From: Legionella sp. PATHC032
Lineage (GTDB): Bacteria; Pseudomonadota; Gammaproteobacteria; Legionellales; Legionellaceae
NCBI RefSeq assembly: GCF_026191185.1
Contig: NZ_JAPHOV010000001.1
Coordinates: forward strand, 2,537,001 to 2,601,000
Reading direction: 5' to 3'
Length of the DNA: 64,000 nt
A model generated the notes under the pieces. The model did no database searches and was not told the origin of the DNA. It saw nothing but the letters and a program-made list of their open reading frames with translations. How positions within the stretch are numbered: the first letter of the stretch is position 1; each line of letters begins with the position of its first letter. Below, piece by piece: positions 63,419 to 64,000 of this stretch. A program made the translations under genes and the position numbers.

Positions 63419-64000
63419 ATGACTAGAACTAAAAAGTCTGCAAAACAGGTTGCGTATCCCCATATTGCATGCAGCTTTCAGGGAGGAGGCGCTTTGGGCG
63501 CTTATCAAGCTGGAGTATTGCATGCTTTAAATGAAGCAGGATACCACCCGCATTGGTACGTGGGAACCTCAATCGGAGCAATTAACGCTGCCATTGCTGC
63601 AGGTAACCCTGATAACGAGCGGATAGAAAAAATGGTTCAATTTTGGGAATCGATCGCTACCTCGTCCGCAGTCAATGAATCAGCCCTCCTCGATGATCAG
63701 ATAAGTCGGAAAATTCAACACTTAATTGCTGCTCATTCGGCTTTACTCTTGGGGCAGCCCGGTTTTTTTGTACCTCGTTTCCCTTCTCCTGACTTTGGTT
63801 GGCATAACAGCCCTGATTTATTAAGTTATTATGATACTTCTCCTTTACATAACAGTTTGGAAAAATTTATCGATTTTGATCGGCTGAATAACAATAAGTT
63901 AACCCGAATCAGTGTAGGCGCCGTTGAAGTAAGCAGCGGCATGATGACTTATTTTGATTCTTATAAACAAAAAATTGGACCTGAACACATTATGGCAAGC
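63419..64000 (+). CDS. patD: Patatin-like phospholipase, N-terminal part
   Basis: The gene starts six bases after bdhA and runs off the window, about 194 residues visible. QGGGALGAYQAG at 21-32 is the oxyanion loop and GTSIGA at 49-54 holds the nucleophile Ser51 of patatin-type phospholipases. The catalytic Asp lies beyond the edge. In L. pneumophila, PatD and BdhA link PHB use to phospholipase activity in infection; the assignment here rests on position and motifs. Confidence 0.85.
   Translation, partial: MTRTKKSAKQVAYPHIACSFQGGGALGAYQAGVLHALNEAGYHPHWYVGTSIGAINAAIAAGNPDNERIEKMVQFWESIATSSAVNESALLDDQISRKIQHLIAAHSALLLGQPGFFVPRFPSPDFGWHNSPDLLSYYDTSPLHNSLEKFIDFDRLNNNKLTRISVGAVEVSSGMMTYFDSYKQKIGPEHIMAS

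Overview
The window is a piece of the Legionella pneumophila chromosome, or of a very close relative. Several products are recognisable Legionella proteins: legiolysin/HPPD (Lly), the Dot/Icm effectors YlfA/LegC7, AnkH/LegA3 and Ceg28, and the bdhA-patD pair. The order of the genes fits what I remember of the Philadelphia-1 map, roughly lpg2258 to lpg2317. That locus assignment is from memory and was not searched. The DNA is AT-rich and densely coding on both strands, with core gammaproteobacterial genes interrupted by single effector genes.

Layout. 1-2091 (minus): an aldehyde dehydrogenase cut by the window edge and a glutamine-synthetase-like ligase. 2144-4125 (minus): a three-gene cluster of a secreted Cys-rich precursor peptide, a DUF692/MNIO enzyme and a DUF2063 partner, which is a bufferin-type RiPP system. 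4500-7442: a beta-CASP metallo-hydrolase and small envelope proteins. 7660-13226: PHA synthase, a MaoC-phosphotransacylase fusion, acetate kinase and CbpA/CbpM. 13223-20027: an acyltransferase, a DUF1415 protein, an amidohydrolase, a membrane protein, an AddB-like nuclease and an epimerase. 20179-24254: an effector-like protein, a DUF2165 protein, UgpB, UgpQ and a SIMPL protein. 24592-29137: leucine dehydrogenase, an O-methyltransferase, then HPPD-FAH-MaiA for tyrosine breakdown.

29134-35300: AsnRS behind a large inverted repeat, a small effector-like protein, LolD/LolC and a decayed IS4-type element. 35635-39081: the tRNA-Gly/Cys/Leu cluster behind pgsA (the same order as E. coli glyW-cysT-leuZ), a HAD phosphatase, RluC and a long non-coding leader before rne. 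39082-48276: RNase E, YlfA, RapA, AnkH and a divergent Smr protein. 48425-55435: Asd, AroC and PrmB, facing SmrB, rhodanese, GrxC, SecB and GpsA, then MurI. 55528-64000: Ceg28 with a PmrA-like box, a small secreted protein, a QEGLA-motif metalloprotease-like protein, a very short BamC-like lipoprotein with DapA, a glycine-zipper lipoprotein, BdhA and the start of the patatin PatD.

How the genes work together. Carbon storage appears twice: PhaC with MaoC-Ptb/AckA in one place and BdhA in the other. Tyrosine catabolism supplies the Lly pigment pathway. Five effector or effector-like genes (20179, 31243, 41442, 46099, 55528) and a divergent Smr paralogue next to AnkH form the host-interaction layer. 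The best candidate for a little-described system is the bufferin-like RiPP cluster at 2144-4125. It has a possible Fur site over its promoter, which would tie an iron enzyme and a metal-binding peptide to metal status.
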